DNA of 6,439 nt from Elusimicrobia bacterium RBG_16_66_12 (GTDB taxonomy: Bacteria; Elusimicrobiota; Elusimicrobia; UBA1565; UBA9628). The notes beneath the pieces were generated by a model that did no database searches, was not told the DNA's origin, and worked only from the letters and a program-made list of their open reading frames with translations. This document shows, in pieces, positions 5,901 to 6,439 of this stretch (position 1 is its first letter; every line of letters starts with the position of its first letter). The DNA is taken from contig MGUL01000083.1 in the NCBI GenBank assembly GCA_001800005.1, positions 582 to 7,020 on the forward strand. The letters are read 5' to 3'. The translations under genes and the position numbers were made by a program.

Positions 5901-6439
5901 TCACTTTGACCTGGACCTCGCCCGGCAACGACGGCTACGTCAGGGCCATATCAGCGGGACAGTTCCTGATCGCCATGAGCACCGACGCCGCCGACCTGAC
6001 CTCGGCCGCGACGAACCAGGCCCAGATCGTCATCGCCACCGCCGCGGCGCCCGGTTCGCTGCAGTCCTACACCACGGGCACCTTGCTCCTGGCCACTTCT
6101 TATTACTTCAGGATATGGACCGCCGACGATGTCCCGCTCTACTCCACGCTCTCAAACGGAGCCACCGCCCAGGCGCGCCAGTTCACGCCCTTGCCGCCGG
6201 CCTCTCTGGAGACCTCCCAACTCGTGGGCCAGATCACTTTGACTTGGGCCGCGCCCTCCACGCCGCCCGCGCCCTATCTGGACCACTACGAGATCTCCTA
6301 CAGCACGACCGCGCAGGCGGGCCCCTACACCGCGCTGGCTTCCATCTCGAGCACCACCCTCACCTACGCCCACACCGGCCTGCTCAACCGGACGACCTAC
6401 TACTACCGAGCGCTGACGGCCGACACCGGGGGGCTCAAG
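2963..6439 (+). CDS. Giant secreted multidomain protein: G8 domain, NosD-type beta-helix, FN3 repeats (3' partial)
   Basis: The frame is open from 2897 to the window edge; from ATG 2963 it gives 1159 codons with no stop. ATG 2969 is an alternative, and neither has a visible Shine-Dalgarno sequence. Residues about 1-44 form a long signal peptide with hydrophobic core WLPVLFFISVSV and a probable cut near VWA. Residues 46-165 match a G8 domain: 'GNWSNPATW', 'VPTGDDTV', 'AGHVVTLD', 'GGTLNLGTEASP', 'LIVDNGG', followed by 'WQAGDVITI' near 195. Residues about 320-485 are a seven-unit NosD/PbH1 beta-helix. Residues about 490-835 are beta-rich and unassigned, with one close cysteine pair (C629, C634). 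FN3 domains start near 840, 960 and 1077, the last cut off. G8 proteins are typically extracellular and some bind or process glycans; I infer a surface or secreted protein, with no enzymatic activity assigned. GC is high except in the beta-helix section. Confidence 0.88.
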   Translation, partial: MAMKSEPRNQEDGFGRKPWVLRGSTWLPVLFFISVSVCRVWAIAINSAGSGNWSNPATWSPAQVPTGDDTVNVLAGHVVTLDIATAAASTTTIVGTLTFSTVVNSSLTLVGGDMTVSAGGTLNLGTEASPVPQGVSAHLILSSGTYAGQYGLIVDNGGNFIVRGSTKTPYSYATQDITTSDTSLTVYGSTSTDGWQAGDVITIGPTSGNGQATTSSRTIASITGGPSYTVNWSGGTLPQARVLTAATPIIVANLTRNALVRSSGTIVSAVGGNSAYILNLAQNATSFALAYGEFAFLGTTNPNDKRGITFRGAAVRGTISTSTVRNGYVGIYLSLSKNNTFTANNLYSNSSSGVAFETSSNNTFTANNSYSNSSYGISIRASSSKNTLTRNNSHSNGDYGIYIFNATDNTLTANKSFSNPARGIYLNTASNNTLTGNDGYSNAYPGFYLGASSNNTLTANNSYSNLSAGIYSENSINNTLVGGNSGYDAAGVSRPNVTAEIYFVPGGSAESLTLKGTRINPAVGISNAGMDVPGAYLLSYNQDYATGTVKIWGNYQLAGSTMTLDYATQLYASTNTAPKLMRGTGHSITAVVTKDAATLSELLTVTAIGGGNWRVEGSSSGILDASFNCPSGTCAFTHAKADFTLNVGGTLNADDALDFVTTAASGDANTQKSLLFGPSVAAFNGGRSKLEVDASGGLVLTGTAANPTAVDMISGGTYYSLVSSGAFTMAYASMSNTDSGGLQLSGGAGVAISSAVFDLIGKNAGTASYITARDLTSNATFYNVAFNLSRSTSGLTAYNARVEGADAGLWWTLADATGPFSGSSYEYDPGSRLRWIETVPPGAVADLFASTGIGSGVIALSWSAPGNNGATGVLGTGSEFRVQYTTDTAFSAWSPTAAQPAHAFRTSISTSGVTPGSPQSYQLGGLTPGSTYYLRMFTADESGNWSAVSNAAVSSATIDSVAPGAVTDLAAAPGASEGGITLTWTSPGNDGYVRAISAGQFLIAMSTDAADLTSAATNQAQIVIATAAAPGSLQSYTTGTLLLATSYYFRIWTADDVPLYSTLSNGATAQARQFTPLPPASLETSQLVGQITLTWAAPSTPPAPYLDHYEISYSTTAQAGPYTALASISSTTLTYAHTGLLNRTTYYYRALTADTGGLK
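2977..3047. repeat. Two interleaved perfect inverted repeats at the 5' end of the giant gene
   Basis: Pair A is GGAACCGCGAA (2977-2987) with TTCGCGGTTCC (3024-3034), 11 bp and perfect. Pair B is CCGGAAGCCATG (3007-3018) with CATGGCTTCCGG (3036-3047), 12 bp and perfect. The order is A, B, A', B', with gaps of 19, 5 and 1 bases. The single base between A' and B' is too short to cross an 11-bp helix, so a full pseudoknot is unlikely and the two hairpins should be mutually exclusive in RNA. The region encodes the amino-terminal part of the signal peptide. It may be a translational control element or the scar of an inverted duplication. Confidence 0.7.
3974..4459 (+). repeat. Tandem 69-bp repeat encoding NosD/PbH1 beta-helix coils
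   Basis: Seven in-frame units carry the motif NNT(F/L)TxNxxYSN. Their NxT asparagines lie at 3977, 4046, 4118, 4187, 4256, 4325 and 4394, giving spacings of 69, 72, 69, 69, 69 and 69 bases (23 residues, one unit of 24). Each unit corresponds to one turn of a right-handed beta-helix. Units at 4043 and 4322 are near-identical in DNA over about 36 bases, suggesting recent duplication or exchange between units. Local GC is near 47%, well below the rest of the gene. The end point is approximate, since the last coil runs into the sequence 'GGNSGYDAAGVSRPN'. Confidence 0.85.

Overview
The window looks like a piece of a GC-rich bacterial genome that encodes very large, secreted, beta-rich surface proteins. 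The modules are G8, NosD-type beta-helix, fibronectin type III (FN3) and a carboxy-terminal Ig-like sorting/anchor-like domain. The style of the FN3 repeats ('PGAVxDL...', 'TYY(L/F)R(M/I)(F/W)TADE') reminds me of Elusimicrobiota proteins. That assignment is from memory, rests on style only and is tentative. All genes I can support lie on the + strand.

Layout. (1) Positions 1-1041 are the 3' end of a GC-rich gene whose start lies outside the window; it ends in a DGxND-type Ig-like C-terminal domain. (2) Positions 1060-2712 are a complete, strikingly AT-rich gene for a secreted right-handed parallel beta-helix protein with a signal peptide. (3) Positions 2713-2962 are almost entirely filled by a roughly 230-bp element with terminal inverted repeats. 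It carries two nested palindromes and no transposase gene, so it resembles a MITE or other non-autonomous mobile element. (4) From 2963 to the window end one frame stays open for 1159 codons without a stop. I checked it codon by codon over most of its length. It encodes a signal peptide, a G8 domain, a seven-unit tandem NosD/PbH1 repeat, a beta-rich middle and three FN3 domains, the last cut by the window edge.

How they relate. The three genes are co-oriented and all encode predicted exported beta-structured proteins, which fits a cell-surface or glycan-contacting locus. The two GC-rich genes may be members of one family of giant proteins, since the first supplies the kind of C-terminus the third would be expected to have. 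The middle gene, with its abrupt drop in GC, plus the adjacent element look like later arrivals between them. No catalytic function can be assigned to any of the three from sequence alone.

The main points for a second look are the inverted-repeat element, which contains a palindrome flanked by inverted DnaA-box-like sequences; an interleaved pair of perfect inverted repeats across the start of the large gene; and the G8-NosD-FN3 architecture of that gene.
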